Translations under genes and position numbers: made by a program
The notes under the pieces: model-generated
Database searches by the model: none
Told to the model about the DNA's origin: nothing
Seen by the model: only the letters and a program-made list of their open reading frames with translations
Shown: positions 9,715-19,745 of the stretch, piece after piece
Layout of the letters: every line of letters starts with the position of its first letter
How positions within the stretch are numbered: position 1 is the stretch's first letter
DNA from: Trachelipus rathkii
Lineage: Eukaryota > Arthropoda > Malacostraca > Isopoda > Trachelipodidae
Direction of reading: 5' to 3'
Assembly: GCA_015478945.1 (NCBI GenBank)
Contig: JABUQX010097557.1
Location: 22,501 to 51,440, forward strand
DNA: 28,940 bases

Positions 9715-10505
9715 TCATGCATTATAATATATATATATACTAGTACCTTGACTTAACTAGATACCAGTACTATATATTATATACTATATATATATACTAT
9801 ACTATTATATATATATGAATGAAATTATGTATATTTATATATATAGTATATAATATATAATATATAAACTATTACTATACTATGCTATATACTATATCTT
9901 CGTCAATCATTTTTAAGACGCCAACGATGTTTAATATGCAAATATATGACTATATATATGAAAACTACATTGATAATTATTATATACTTATATCCAAATA
10001 GACGATCTATATATATATCTCTGATTCTCCTCAGTATACTATACATCGTCAACGATAAATTATACTATAGTAATCATAATAATATATATTACATATCTAT
10101 TACATACTATATACTACTATATAGTGAACATATAACTATACTATATATATGACTACATGATACAAGTACTATATATAAATATACTATAGTAATGAAGATA
10201 TGTTGTGTGGACCCAGGTGGATCATTGATAAATATATATATAATCATACCTACTAGTAATACTATGGAAAACCAAATAGTACCTTATATAATATCTGAGA
10301 TAATATATATATTATTATAGTCCTGTGATATGTAAACATACATACAGTATATCATAATAAATATATACCTCATAAGCAATATTAAAAGAAATTTTAAGCA
10401 TAATTTTATCACGTAATTCTTTCAACAGAACTTTGATCAGTAATAATATGCATAATATATTGTACTATATATTAAATATATATATATACTATATATAAAC
10501 AGTAT
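9715..10505. repeat. Interrupted (TA)n tract
   Basis: Long TA-rich region with short non-repeat patches near 9900-9940, 10200-10225 and 10370-10440. The plus frame at 9946-10152 (many Tyr/Ile) is an artefact of TA repeats. Confidence 0.9.
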
Positions 10506-10930
10506 GTTATTATTAATATAATAGTATTAAGACGAAGCTGATTTTATGCTAGTTTTGTTTCCTTAATAGTTTTCTCTTTTGAAAGGAAACAGAAAATTCG
10601 TTATGTTATCCATGTCTAAATAATGTAATAATTTTAACACATTTACACAATGGCTGCTCTAAATCTGGGTTTGGCGAGCTGCAAAATTTTAAAAGTCATT
10701 CTCTTTGAATTTTGAATCATTAATGATAATACAAAACTAAATTGCTCATGTTAATAAATCCTTACGTTTTTCTCAACTCAATAAAATTTTAGCTAAGTTT
10801 ATGAACACTGTGTTTAAATTTTAAAACTGTTTGGGTTTATTACTTTATGATCGATTGTTGTTAACTAGCACTTCGGGAAAGTTGACACGATTTGTATTAC
10901 ATGTCAACATGGACATCCCCCTTTTTATAC
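10506..10930. other. AT-rich island, nothing recognised
   Basis: No coding signal. A 7-bp hairpin (GTTGACA at 10881-10887 with TGTCAAC at 10902-10908) is the only local structure noted. Confidence 0.55.
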
Positions 10931-11115
10931 ATGGTACGATATATAATATAATATACTATATAGTATACTATATACTACTAATAACATAAGATGACATATA
11001 TATATAGTATCATATAATATATAATATATTAATAATAATAGTGATAACTACTAATATTATATATATATTAATTTCTATGCATCTAATAATAATAATATTA
11101 TATATATACCATTCT
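10930..11115. repeat. Interrupted (TA)n tract
   Basis: TA/TAATAA-rich tract. Confidence 0.9.
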
Positions 11116-11340
11116 TATAGGCACATTTCCCTTTAAAAAGGAGGTACAGCTATAAAAATGTTAACCATATCGAAATATCGCAACCCTAACTACGTTCTAA
11201 CCATATCACTGTGCACGTGTTAACTCCAAACTCCAATAAGAAGAAGAGAAAAAAGTGTGCACACTGTGTTTGCTTTTAGTATCATGTTAATTTATATGGT
11301 TTAATTTTGTCTTTTCATTCTTTTCTTTTATTTCATCTTA
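11116..11340. other. Island without recognisable gene
   Basis: Mixed-composition sequence between an AT tract and module copy 2. No gene is seen. Confidence 0.55.
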
Positions 11341-11620
11341 TTAAGGAGTCGGCATCGACCGACGGTGGGACAGGAGGGGGACGAGAATAAGTCCCGCCCC
11401 AGGTCGTCCCCACGCTGATGAGCGAGAGACCCGATCTTTGACATCTTTCGGCGACTTTAATCTTGGGCTACTTCCTTTTAGCTTTTAAAAAAATAAAAAA
11501 AGAACTTTGGGCAACTGTCGTCTATAGTGTGCCTCTGAAAAGATCGAACAAAAAAAATTCTCGATGTTACAATCGCGTCGTTCGATATATATCGGGTGTT
11601 TAAATCCCGTTTTAATGTGC
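11340..11620 (-). repeat. GC-rich dispersed module, copy 2
   Basis: Inverted relative to copy 1. On the minus strand it has, in the same order, TTGCCCAAAG, CAAAGATCGGGTCTCTCG, GGGGCGGGACTT, CGTCCCCCTCCTGTCCCACC, GTCGGTCGATGCCGACTCC, then an A-rich stretch. Midpoints of the landmark pairs with copy 1 all fall at 9560-9563, so there are few net indels between the copies. A minus-strand frame at 11485-11673 has no domain. Confidence 0.6.
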
Positions 11621-11624
11621 GAAT

Positions 11625-11755
11625 ACGTTCCTATATATACTATATCATTAACTATATATATATAGATAGTCAAATATATATATATTACATATTATATATT
11701 ATACGATGATATATTATATATATACTATATACTATATATATACTATGATACACCT
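11625..11755. repeat. Interrupted (TA)n tract
   Basis: TA tract forming the left border of inverted-repeat structure P1. Confidence 0.9.
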
Positions 11756-12044
11756 ATAACAAATTAATCTCTGACCTTATCCCTTTAATATATTTATCAC
11801 AATAAGATATTTTCCTTTCATTCTTTTTACTCCACGCACTACTCGCAAAAATGAATCAATCATCTTTCTAATCATTCCTTTTTGTTTTTTAGTTCTATAT
11901 TTAAAAACACTCCACCACGTACTTTCCACCGTCATTTTTTGTTCACCAATGCATATTGGATTAGTTTGAAGCACATGAGCTGCTGTGGATTTAGAATTGA
12001 AATTTTATTTCTTACTTATGGGAAAGAATTGCAGCATCGGTGAT

Positions 12045-12205
12045 GCCAACTATAACGCTAACTACCCGCTTAATCTAACCGATGTAACCTTACCTAATCT
12101 AAACTTAACTTAACCTACCTTAACCCCTAACTAACCTAACCTAACGCTAACCTAACCTAAGTAACCCATCCTGAAACCTAAGCCCTAACCTACTACCTAA
12201 CCGGG
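12045..12205 (-). repeat. Degenerate CCTAA (TTAGG) array, left
   Basis: Repeated CCTAAC/CTTAACC units, including CTAACCTAACCTAACGCTAA, with many variants. On the minus strand this is the arthropod telomere repeat TTAGG in degenerate, interstitial form. It lies in the left arm of P1. Confidence 0.85.
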
Positions 12206-12462
12206 TTCATGGTGAATGATGGCACTGCCGTTTGTTCAGATGTTCATACAAATTTAGTATATATTACAACATCTTGTTTAAATTTCATCGCACTAGGGTA
12301 CAAAAAAAACTCATAAATTTTCAACTTATTTTATCATATGAAGGTTGACTTAGGTTAAATAAAAAATGAATGAGAATTGTGGTAATTTACTTTTATTATC
12401 CTAAGTCCTTTATTTTCTAAAATAAGGTTCCTTTTAAAAGAAAAAATGATGCATTTAATACA

Positions 12463-12620
12463 AATAAATATATATATATATATTATATATTAATATATAT
12501 ATATAATATATAGTATATCATATTATGTAGCAGCTATATATATATATTAGTATACTATATCATGAAATATAGTATATTAATATTACTGCCGTATAATATT
12601 ATCATATAATACTATATAAT
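12463..12620. repeat. Interrupted (TA)n tract inside P1, left
   Basis: TA tract roughly mirrored by the one at 13485-13655. Confidence 0.9.
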
Positions 12621-12779
12621 AATACCTTATACTCATCATAAAAATAGATGTATACCTCTTGTCCAAAAGAGAATCACTTCAATTACACGATCTGTGCATG
12701 GTGCAGTGCAGTATGTGTTGGCTATGGCTGTGATGTGTGTGTGTGGCTGTGTGTTCGGACTTTTTTGAAATCTTTTTTT

Positions 12780-12840
12780 CAGGGAAACAATTTCAAGGAA
12801 ACTTTTTCAAGGAAACTTTTTCAAGGAAACTTTTTATAGA
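12780..12840 (+). repeat. Short tandem repeat, 14-bp unit
   Basis: Units CAAGGAAACTTTTT start at 12794, 12808 and 12822, exactly 14 bases apart. A diverged unit precedes them (12780-12793) and a degenerate one follows. An open frame across it gives repeated FKETF/FQGNF-like peptides, which I treat as a by-product of the repeat. Confidence 0.9.
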
Positions 12841-12964
12841 AAACTTTCATTAACAAAATCTTTTTAAGCAAAAGATCATCGTAATTTTATTTATTTTTTT
12901 TTATTTTTTTTTTTTTTGCATTCATTCATCAGCGAAATAGGTTTAGAATATTATAGATCCATGC

Positions 12965-13110
12965 TTGCCAAACTTTAGGGGGCTCGAGCCGGACGGACAC
13001 TTCGTCTACCCCCGTCGGTCACGGGAGGCAGCGCCGAGAGACCCGCGAAGCGCCTGCCATCTTTGCTGGTTTACCCTATGGCTTCCGGTTTAAAAAAGAA
13101 AAGATTTAAT
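12965..13110 (-). repeat. GC-rich dispersed module, copy 3
   Basis: On the minus strand it shows AGCAAAGATGGCAGGCGC, CGGGTCTCTCG (identical to copy 2), GCCTCCCGTGACCGACGGGG and CCGGCTCGAGCCCCCTAAAG, in the order of copies 1 and 2. It is shorter and more diverged than copies 1 and 2, and lies near the centre of P1. Confidence 0.6.
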
Positions 13111-13485
13111 AAAATTTATGCTTATGGTATTGCTTCAACTAAAGTCTAATGTTTTTACATGGTTTAATTCAAGATTGCCAAACACACACTAATTTCCACG
13201 TCTTTTACTTTCCTTTGGAATGTCCATGCATGCCACGCCTATTTCCGTGTATAATATTAAGAATTTTTAAACCACATTTACACGCCTTCAAGACCTTCTG
13301 TTTTATACTTAAGTAATTGTTAACCATCAAGGTCTTGTAACTTGAGACATATCTAAACAATACTGTAAACTACCTAAAATAAAAAAAAAAAATAATGGAC
13401 TTCAAAAATGAATAATAAAACACATTCTTTACGCATTCTTTATTTAACAACGAAACATTAATCACAACTAAACACAATCGTGAGA
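13110..13485. other. AT-rich stretch inside P1, nothing recognised
   Basis: No gene is seen. A 12-base A-run is at about 13381-13392. CCTATTTCC at 13239-13247 may mirror GAAATAGG at 12934-12941. Confidence 0.5.
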
Positions 13486-13655
13486 TATAGCTATATAAAT
13501 AAAACTATATATATATATATTATATACTACAATAGGTATAACAGCCTATCACTATATAGTATATATATAATATATGAGTATAATATATATATATTCATTA
13601 TATTACAGATATATACTATATATAATATAGAGTTATATATATATATATATAAAAG
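13485..13655. repeat. Interrupted (TA)n tract inside P1, right
   Basis: TA tract. The plus frame at 13480-13662 is Tyr/Ile-rich TA translation, not a gene. Confidence 0.9.
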
Positions 13656-14084
13656 AAATTAAGGGTCATTTCTAATTTTTTCTTACGTTTTTTGGTGAAG
13701 TTTTGTTAATAATTGAAAAGTACAACAAAAAATTAAGAGTGAACTGTTGAATTTTAAGCTTATCAAAATTTACACACTTGCCAACGATAGATTTTTCGAA
13801 TTCGTTACTTTTTAATTTCTTTTTTATTTATCTTTAAGTTTTGTTACAATAATTTAAGTTTTAATTATTAACTGTGTTGGTGCTAAAAAAAATGTTTCAA
13901 GATTTTGTTATGATATTTAATTATGATATTTATGGTTCTTTACAGTATTTTAATATACACTACATTAAAAACAGAAGCAGGAATTTAAATGATATGTTCA
14001 ACCAGTGTGTTGTTAATGTCAATAACTACTTGTGGGAGTAGATGAAATTCATCGTAATTTATTTTTGCAAATTTGATTACACCT
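13656..14084. other. AT-rich right-arm segment of P1, no gene
   Basis: Longer than its left-arm counterpart (12206-12462). CAAATTT with a nearby AATTTCATC block appears on both sides in mirrored order. No coding signal. Confidence 0.5.
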
Positions 14085-14285
14085 CATAGGCCTAGGTTAG
14101 TGTGACGTTTCATGGTTAGGAGTCTAGGTTATTAAGTTAAGGTTAAGTTAAGATTAGTAGCGTTGGTAGGTTATGTTAGTTAGTGTCAGGGTTAGGTATA
14201 GGTTAGGTTAGGTTTTTAAGTTAAGTAGGTTTGCTAACAGGCATAGGTTAGATTATGAAGTAGATTAGCTTATGTTGCAACAACA
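14085..14285 (+). repeat. Degenerate TTAGG array, right
   Basis: Plus-strand TTAGG-like units, including ATAGGTTAGGTTAGG and AAGTTAAGGTTAAG. TAGCGTT at 14158-14164 mirrors AACGCTA at 12143-12149 in the left array. The order of irregular units is partly shared with the left array, so the two look like inverted copies and not independent arrays. Confidence 0.85.
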
Positions 14286-14617
14286 ATATATGTTGATGGT
14301 GACTTTTGCAAAAATAAAATTTACATTATTTCGCAGCTTTGGCCAATGCCTTTCCAACAATACAATAAGCTTTTCTCAACATCATATGCATAGGGTACAG
14401 CCATAGAAACATGCTTACCAAAACATTATTGAAGTACGGTGGCGATTGTCTTTACATATAAAGCCTAAAAATACAAAAATGGCAATAGAACATAAAGTTT
14501 AAAATTCATGTAATGCGATTATTTATGGGACGTAAAAGAACAATGAAGACAAAGAATCTATCTCTGAAGAATATTAGAGGATATGTAGAATTTTAAACAT
14601 AATACACCCCGCTTGTA
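14286..14617. other. Right outer arm of P1, no gene
   Basis: This carries the mirrored blocks listed for P1. No recognisable coding sequence. Confidence 0.6.
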
Positions 14618-14935
14618 CTTACTACTATATTATAATATTACAATATATATAAATATATATAATATACTACTATATAATATAATTAGATATCATTTAATAC
14701 TACTCATATATATAGTATAATATACTACTAATATACTAATAAATATATATATATGACTGACTATATATATAATATATATACTATATAAGTATATATTGAT
14801 ATATGACGTATATATATATATAAATATATAAATATATTATATATATATACCTGAACTTATAATAGAGTATATATCATATATATCATATATATAAATCATA
14901 ATAATATATATACTATATATATATATATACAATAT
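14618..14935. repeat. Interrupted (TA)n tract
   Basis: TA-rich tract forming the right border of P1. Confidence 0.9.
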
Positions 14936-15404
14936 GAGCCGGACGATGCTGCCCTGTCAGTGATAAGACCTCATTTGAAAAAAGAGAGGGGAAAGAAGCA
15001 AAGAAGCAACACAATCAATATCTAGAAATTTTAGAAGAGGTTTAGAAAACACAATGTTGAAGAAGAGCTTCGTAATTTATTCTGAGAGAAATGGAAGTTG
15101 ATAAGCTCGTTTGAATTTTTAACAATCTTTATGTGATAATTTTAAATTGAAAATTTATTTTTATATAAATTATAATATTTGAACATTATAATCTCACTTG
15201 ATTTCGTTGGTGGAGTACCGATATTCCTGCTTTTAGTTCGTTCTTCATTGCTTTATTCCGGACATTTTAAACCTATCTCGGACATGCAACTATTTCGAAA
15301 TTGACCTGATAAAAAAAGAATTAAATTTGAATACTAGAAATGATGTCAGTTTAGAGAAGGTGATAAGCTCATATATGAATAATTGTTGTGTGTTCTCAGC
15401 TGTG
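14936..15404. other. Island without recognisable gene
   Basis: Mixed to AT-rich sequence. No domain, RNA gene or clear repeat is seen. Confidence 0.55.
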
Positions 15405-16000
15405 GTGTTTTTTTTTCTCTTTTTTAATCATCCTATTATATATATACCCAAGTTGGGTTTTTTTTCTAGGCTTGTTGGATAATCAAGGTGACAGTGTTTT
15501 TTTTTTCTGTAATTTAAGCGTATTGGTCTTTTTTTTTTTTTTCAGTTAAGTATAATTTTTTGTTTTACTGTTAGTTTTGTCTTTTTTTTATCAGTTTTTT
15601 TCCTCTCTTTTGAGTTTCTTATTATTTATATGTTGATTATTTATTTCTATTATATTCTATCTTTTTTTTATCTAGTTCTACGTGTATCCATAATTAATTG
15701 ACTATATATATATTATTTTATTATTTATAATCATATTATTCATATTATTAAATATACTTAAGTTTATGTATATAGATTAATATATTATTATTATATTTTT
15801 GTTATTATATATTATTATTACTATAATTTTTTGATGTGATGGGATTGTTTTATATGATTAATTATTGTTATTATTATTGTGATTGTTATTATTATTTAAT
15901 TGATTATTATCGTTATTATTATTCATTATTATTATTATTATTGTATTGTTATTGTATATATTATTTATTACCTATATTATAATTATTCATATTTTTCTAG
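15405..16000 (+). repeat. T-rich region followed by imperfect ATT/TTA repeats
   Basis: Several T-runs of 8 to 14 bases between 15405 and 15680. Then, from about 15780 to 15980, imperfect ATT trinucleotide repeats (for example ATTATTATTATTATT near 15930). It precedes LINE-C and may be its 5' flank, but no LINE sequence is recognised in it. Confidence 0.8.
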
Positions 16001-16439
16001 CTTGTTATCTGTTATTATTTATCGCTATATGTTACCTAGAGGATTTTCCGAATTAATAATTTTATTTACTTTATCATAGCATTTAGTATTACTATCATTC
16101 TTTAGTTTAGCCATCTTAGTATACTATTTTTTGAGTCATTAGCATTTTAAGTAGTATATATTTTTCTAATTTTATATAATACTACATAACTTAAATTTCT
16201 TTTTTAATAGCGTTGCGCCATTTTGTAAAGGTTTCCTGTTAATGGTGAGGTCACATGCGCGGAACGTAAAGAAGGTGGGGTTGGGGGTGAGGATTAAGGG
16301 GGGAGTTCTATTGATTTTGCTATTGTCCGTGGTCTTCGCATCAATCAGAATCTGTGTGAACACCACCTTTCATCCTAATTTACTTCTTTCCGAGACTCAC
16401 TGGCCAAGGATTCCTGTCCTCAACAATTAAACCATCTCT

Positions 16440-17140
16440 AACTTATAATCTATTCTTTATAATTTCCGGCTGGAATGGGCGAAGTCTGTGGCCTAACATT
16501 AACCATACAGATTTACTCCGAATCACGTCGTCGAAAACGCGAAATCTCCTAATTTACGATGTTCTTGTGGCCTTAAATTCTGCGGGGCTCCCTACTACTA
16601 CTCATTATCGTTTTTGTTTCTGGCTATTCTGCTCTCCCTAAGCTAGAACAGATTTTCCAGCATTCTTTTTAATTTATTTACCACTTTTCACGAGACTTAC
16701 TTCTTCTCATCCAGCTGCCGAAATCCCTACTTAGGGAACTTCAACGTACACCACACTGAGTGGTTGGGCCCTCTCATACTGATGGTCAGAGTGGGCAAGG
16801 AGGCCAAACAACCATTCTGTATTCGTTAAACGATCTGGAACAGTTGATTACAAGAACCTCACGACCATTCCAGACGTACCCTAACCCAAGTTCTTAAAAC
16901 ACTGCTTGATTATGGCTTCACCACGTCTCCTTCTCGCATACAAAACGACCATTTTCCCTCTCTAATCGGTAATTCTGATCCACAATGCTTTGTAGCTCTT
17001 AAAGTATAACACATTCGTTTCCAGCAAGCTCCGCCCAGCCCTAGAGCGAACTTTCTGGCACCTTTAATCGGGCTAAATTGGGGATGCCAATTGTCGTCGC
17101 TTTTTTTGCCAACTATCGCTGAGAATGAATTCATGGTTGG
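16440..17140 (+). pseudogene. LINE-C endonuclease (EEP/APE-type) remnant
   Basis: This domain would nick target DNA to prime reverse transcription. GNFNVHHTEWLG at 16734-16769 matches the GDFNxHHxxW motif of LINE endonucleases, with the catalytic Asp replaced by Asn. SHTDG follows. About 200 bases on, LIGNSDPQC (GNSD codons near 16968-16979) corresponds to the final GSDH motif, with His changed to Pro. Then RTFWHFNRAKLG matches the segment that usually follows the endonuclease (R-x-x-W-x-F). The frames differ between motifs. The minus frame at 16910-17134 is a shadow. Confidence 0.8.
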
Positions 17141-17950
17141 GGTCCGGAGAAACGCGCTCTGCTTCTGGCTGAAACAACTGAATTAGGTGGCTCGCTGATC
17201 ACGGCATGGAATGAACAGGTGTTCATTCCACTCTCTCACTAAATCATTTTCTCCGCCACATTAATCCATGGTTGCCGATGGCTCTTGTCTTCGTCGTGCT
17301 CATCCAGGAGCTGACACTGCGGTATGAGCCCGGGCGTTGGAAGCAAGCTCTCGTTCTCATGTACCTCTAACTTCACGTTGCGCTCGTGCTCGAACCAACT
17401 CAGAGCAGGATATTATCGAGGCCTGGCCAAGCCTCTTACACTAAAGGAAGTGTGATGCCCCTTTCTTGGTTCTCCTTATTCTGAGTAAAAATTTCTGGCC
17501 TCTAGCCAAAAGCATCTTCTAATAACTTTGTAAATCTGCCTTCCCCCTCTTATGCCGTTCTGACGTGTCCTGGTTGCTAACCCTCCTTGCTGAAAAGGCC
17601 CTAATCTCTTTTGGGTCTTCTTTTTTCGATCTAAATTACCACCCTTGTGCACGATTTCCGCGCTCCCCTCCTCCTCGCTCCAATCGCCCCTTCTAGTGTG
17701 TCAAATGCTCTACCTGGTCCAATCTACTCTATTATCGAGTAGCGATGAAGGAGTACTGAGATCCTAGGAACGGTTCCGGAGTCTGAGAAACGGCCCATTT
17801 GGCCCACGAAATGGGGCACATCACTCTCCTCGACGTTGTAGGGCAGGTGGCTTCCTACCCTGGCCGGCCTTAGTCCTGCGCTTCAACTCTTGACTCCCAT
17901 ATGCTATCTACACACTAATATCTTTTCCTCAATGCTCGGAAGCGCGCTTT
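17140..17950 (+). pseudogene. LINE-C linker between endonuclease and RT
   Basis: This contains pieces of the conserved linker of this LINE group. KNFWPLAKSIF near 17488-17520 matches the FWSLAK block, followed by SAFPPL. AEKALIFGSSFF near 17592-17627 matches the KAEFFASIFA block. Many frame changes. No catalytic role is known for this part. Confidence 0.7.
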
Positions 17951-18720
17951 TATCAGTCAGATCCCAAAAAGGTAGCGCGCTCTGATCCCTTCTAACTATC
18001 CGACCTATGCCTTAATCTTTTATTCTATCTAAAAAGTCTTTGAAACTCCCTTAACTCTCATCTCCTCTGATCACAAGAATCATTCATTCCCTTCTTCAGC
18101 ATCTCAGTATCTGGCGTTTCGACGTTCGAGATCAACGGTGATATCCATTTTCCTTTCTAACTGATCTATGGTCTTCTGCTCCTTAAGGATCATGGGGAGT
18201 CTTGTGGGTCAGCACCTTACATATCGTAAAGCTTTTGACAGGTAATGGGCATGCATCGCTACTCTCTAAGCATACCTTTCCTTTGGATTTCCTCCCTCGC
18301 TTTATCATTACTCTGTCTGTTTCGTCTTTCAGACGTTCCATTTCAGCTCTTGTTGATGGAGCAACCCTGCTTCGCTCCTTTTCTTATTAATTGAGGTGTC
18401 CTCGGGTTATCGTTTATTCCAACTCGTTATTCCTTACTTTCATCAACGATCTCTTAGCTGCACTTCTACCACTCTGTTCATTCTTATGGCCGATGACTCA
18501 AACTCTCCATTCTTTCATTCATTTTAAATTGCTGCTCCCTCTTGATAGAGTTGCCTCTCGTCTACAGCTTTCCGATTCAATTCTTGCCGATTGGTCGGAA
18601 TTCTAGTGGGGGTAACCAGTAATCTTTGAAGTTCAAACTCCTCGAAAACCTCAACTTCTTCATATCTCCCTCTCTAAAGATACCTCCCAACTTTCCTTAA
18701 TCCCTTTTGATGGCCTAACT
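17950..18720 (+). pseudogene. LINE-C reverse transcriptase remnant
   Basis: IPKKV starts at 17961 (normally PKKGD, the entry to LINE RT), followed by SQYLAFRRSRST (normally QYGFRKARST). Then come TYRKAFDR, FGFPPSL, and RRSISALVDGATL (a 62-codon open frame at 18202-18390). LFLTFINDLLAAL is the block before the catalytic loop. The loop at 18485-18497 reads as Y-ADDS only if one extra base is skipped. DRVASRLQLSDSILADW is an intact stretch just before the stop at 18606. Dead by frameshift at the active site and elsewhere. Confidence 0.85.
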
Positions 18721-19350
18721 GTCTTACCCGGAAACAACAGTAAAACACTTTTAGACTAAACATAAATAGTGAAATTTCTTGGAGACCTCACATCACACCG
18801 GCTGATAAAAAAGCCTCAAAAAAGCTGGGAATTCTGTTCAGATTGATGGAAATTTTTTTCTGCTGCTCAGATACTCCAGCTATAATAAAGTCTTATTCGC
18901 CCCTGCAGAATACTGTTCCCACATTGGGGGATCCGGTTCTTCCACACTCCTTTGTGATAGAAGTTGAAGCAAGGCTAAGAGCTAAATAAACTGCTCCATT
19001 CACTTCTGACCCTTGAACCCTTCTTTCTCCTGCCGTCGTTGCGTACGTGCCCTTATTCTCTTTTCTATATGGTCATTACAACCGGGAGGTGCTCGCGCGA
19101 GAATGACCCTCGGGCCATTTCCTCCACCGACTACTGCAGCCTCGTTACACAAAGAGGTGCCTTGGTTCCCACTTGAAAATGGTTGATATTGGGAGACTCA
19201 AGGAATCACGTCGTTTACCTTTTCCAGCCCACATCTTTTGTGGTACATTCCTTGCCTTCGGTGTTTATTTTCCCCCGCAATGTTTATCTTCCTCATTTAA
19301 GTCCCGCGTCTGCGCCCACCTTGAGGGAATTGCGTAGCAAAGCCTTGCCA
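18720..19350 (+). pseudogene. LINE-C C-terminal region
   Basis: EYCSHIGGSGSSTLL at about 18908-18952 is the conserved block that also appears in LINE-B as MKYA*HIWEGSSNTALVEKVE. Later pieces such as SREN...PRAISSTDYCS and the Leu-rich end near 19330 are in different frames. The end of coding is near 19340. Confidence 0.75.
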
Positions 19351-19512
19351 GTCATTAGGTAAATATTCTTGATAAAAAATTAATTTATTTTTCTTTATGT
19401 TAATTTTTTCTATTATTATTATTTATTATTTATTTTTGCCCCCTCCTTTTTTTGAAAAAGGCATTGCCCGTGAGTGGTGGTATCATGTAAAAAAAAAACA
19501 AAAAAAAAAAAT
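19351..19512 (+). other. LINE-C 3' UTR, hairpin and poly(A)
   Basis: AT-rich 3' UTR with a 7-bp perfect stem and 3-nt loop at 19445-19461 (CCTTTTT, TTG, AAAAAGG). It is followed by GCATTGCCCGTGAGTGG and then an A-rich run to 19512. A 3' hairpin followed by poly(A) fits recognition by the LINE RT. It passes directly into a TA tract, suggesting insertion at or in (TA)n. Confidence 0.75.
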
Positions 19513-19745
19513 ATATAACATACTACCAGTATCCACTATATATATATAGACTATACTTATAATAAATACTAATATAATATACTTAATAAGTTCCTCACTA
19601 ATATATACTTATCTACTATAATATAATAATATAGGCCTATATTATCTCAGCATAGCTATCATATATACTATATATACTATATACTATATAGATAATATAT
19701 ATATTAGTATATAATATATATATAAGATATAGTACTATATATCTA
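19508..19745. repeat. Interrupted (TA)n tract
   Basis: TA tract immediately after the LINE-C poly(A). Confidence 0.9.

Larger units (their letters stand above)
11780..14580. repeat. P1: large imperfect inverted repeat with facing telomere-like arrays
   Basis: The left arm matches the reverse complement of the right arm in ordered blocks: CCTTTAATA (11782-11790) with ATATTAGAGG (14571-14580); 11815-11831 with 14531-14548; 11912-11925 with 14429-14442; ATGCATA (11949-11955) with TATGCAT (14385-14391); AAATTTTATTT (12000-12010) with 14311-14322; and the telomere-like arrays. Block midpoints drift smoothly from about 13182 outside to 13154 inside. Matching weakens between 12.46 and 13.6 kb, where arm lengths differ. 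An AT tract lies immediately outside each end. Short frames here (11777-11974 minus, 12648-12839 plus) have no mirrored counterpart and no domain. Confidence 0.7.
16215..19512 (+). mobile_element. LINE-C: nearly complete but eroded jockey/CR1-like LINE
   Basis: In the plus direction this shows endonuclease remnants, a linker, RT, the C-terminal conserved block, 3' UTR and poly(A). The composition rises sharply above the flanking AT-rich DNA near 16215, which I take as the left edge of what is visible; the true 5' end is unknown. All domains are interrupted by stops and single-base shifts, so no protein can be made. It runs opposite to LINE-A and LINE-B. The group resembles LINE-B (both have FxNDL and ISKAF/RKAFDR contexts), but each has decayed separately. 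An open frame at 16242-16430, MVRSHARNVKKVG..., includes a hydrophobic stretch GVLLILLLSVVF; it could be the start of the LINE protein, which is uncertain. Confidence 0.88.

Noticed and set aside
9946..10152. Tyr/Ile-rich open frame as a small membrane protein
   Set aside because: Translation of TA-rich repeat yields Tyr/Ile in any frame. The same applies to 13480-13662 and 6877-7080.
7400..11600. A third full palindrome centred at about 9561
   Set aside because: Only the GC-rich modules pair around this centre. The intervening islands do not mirror each other, and units A and B near the centre are direct repeats.
11777..11974. Minus-strand 65-codon frame (MLQTNPICIGEQ...)
   Set aside because: Lies in the left arm of P1. 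The mirrored copy at 14370-14580 has indels that do not preserve the frame.
12045..14285. A true chromosome end
   Set aside because: The arrays are short, degenerate, internal and face each other, with other sequence on both sides.
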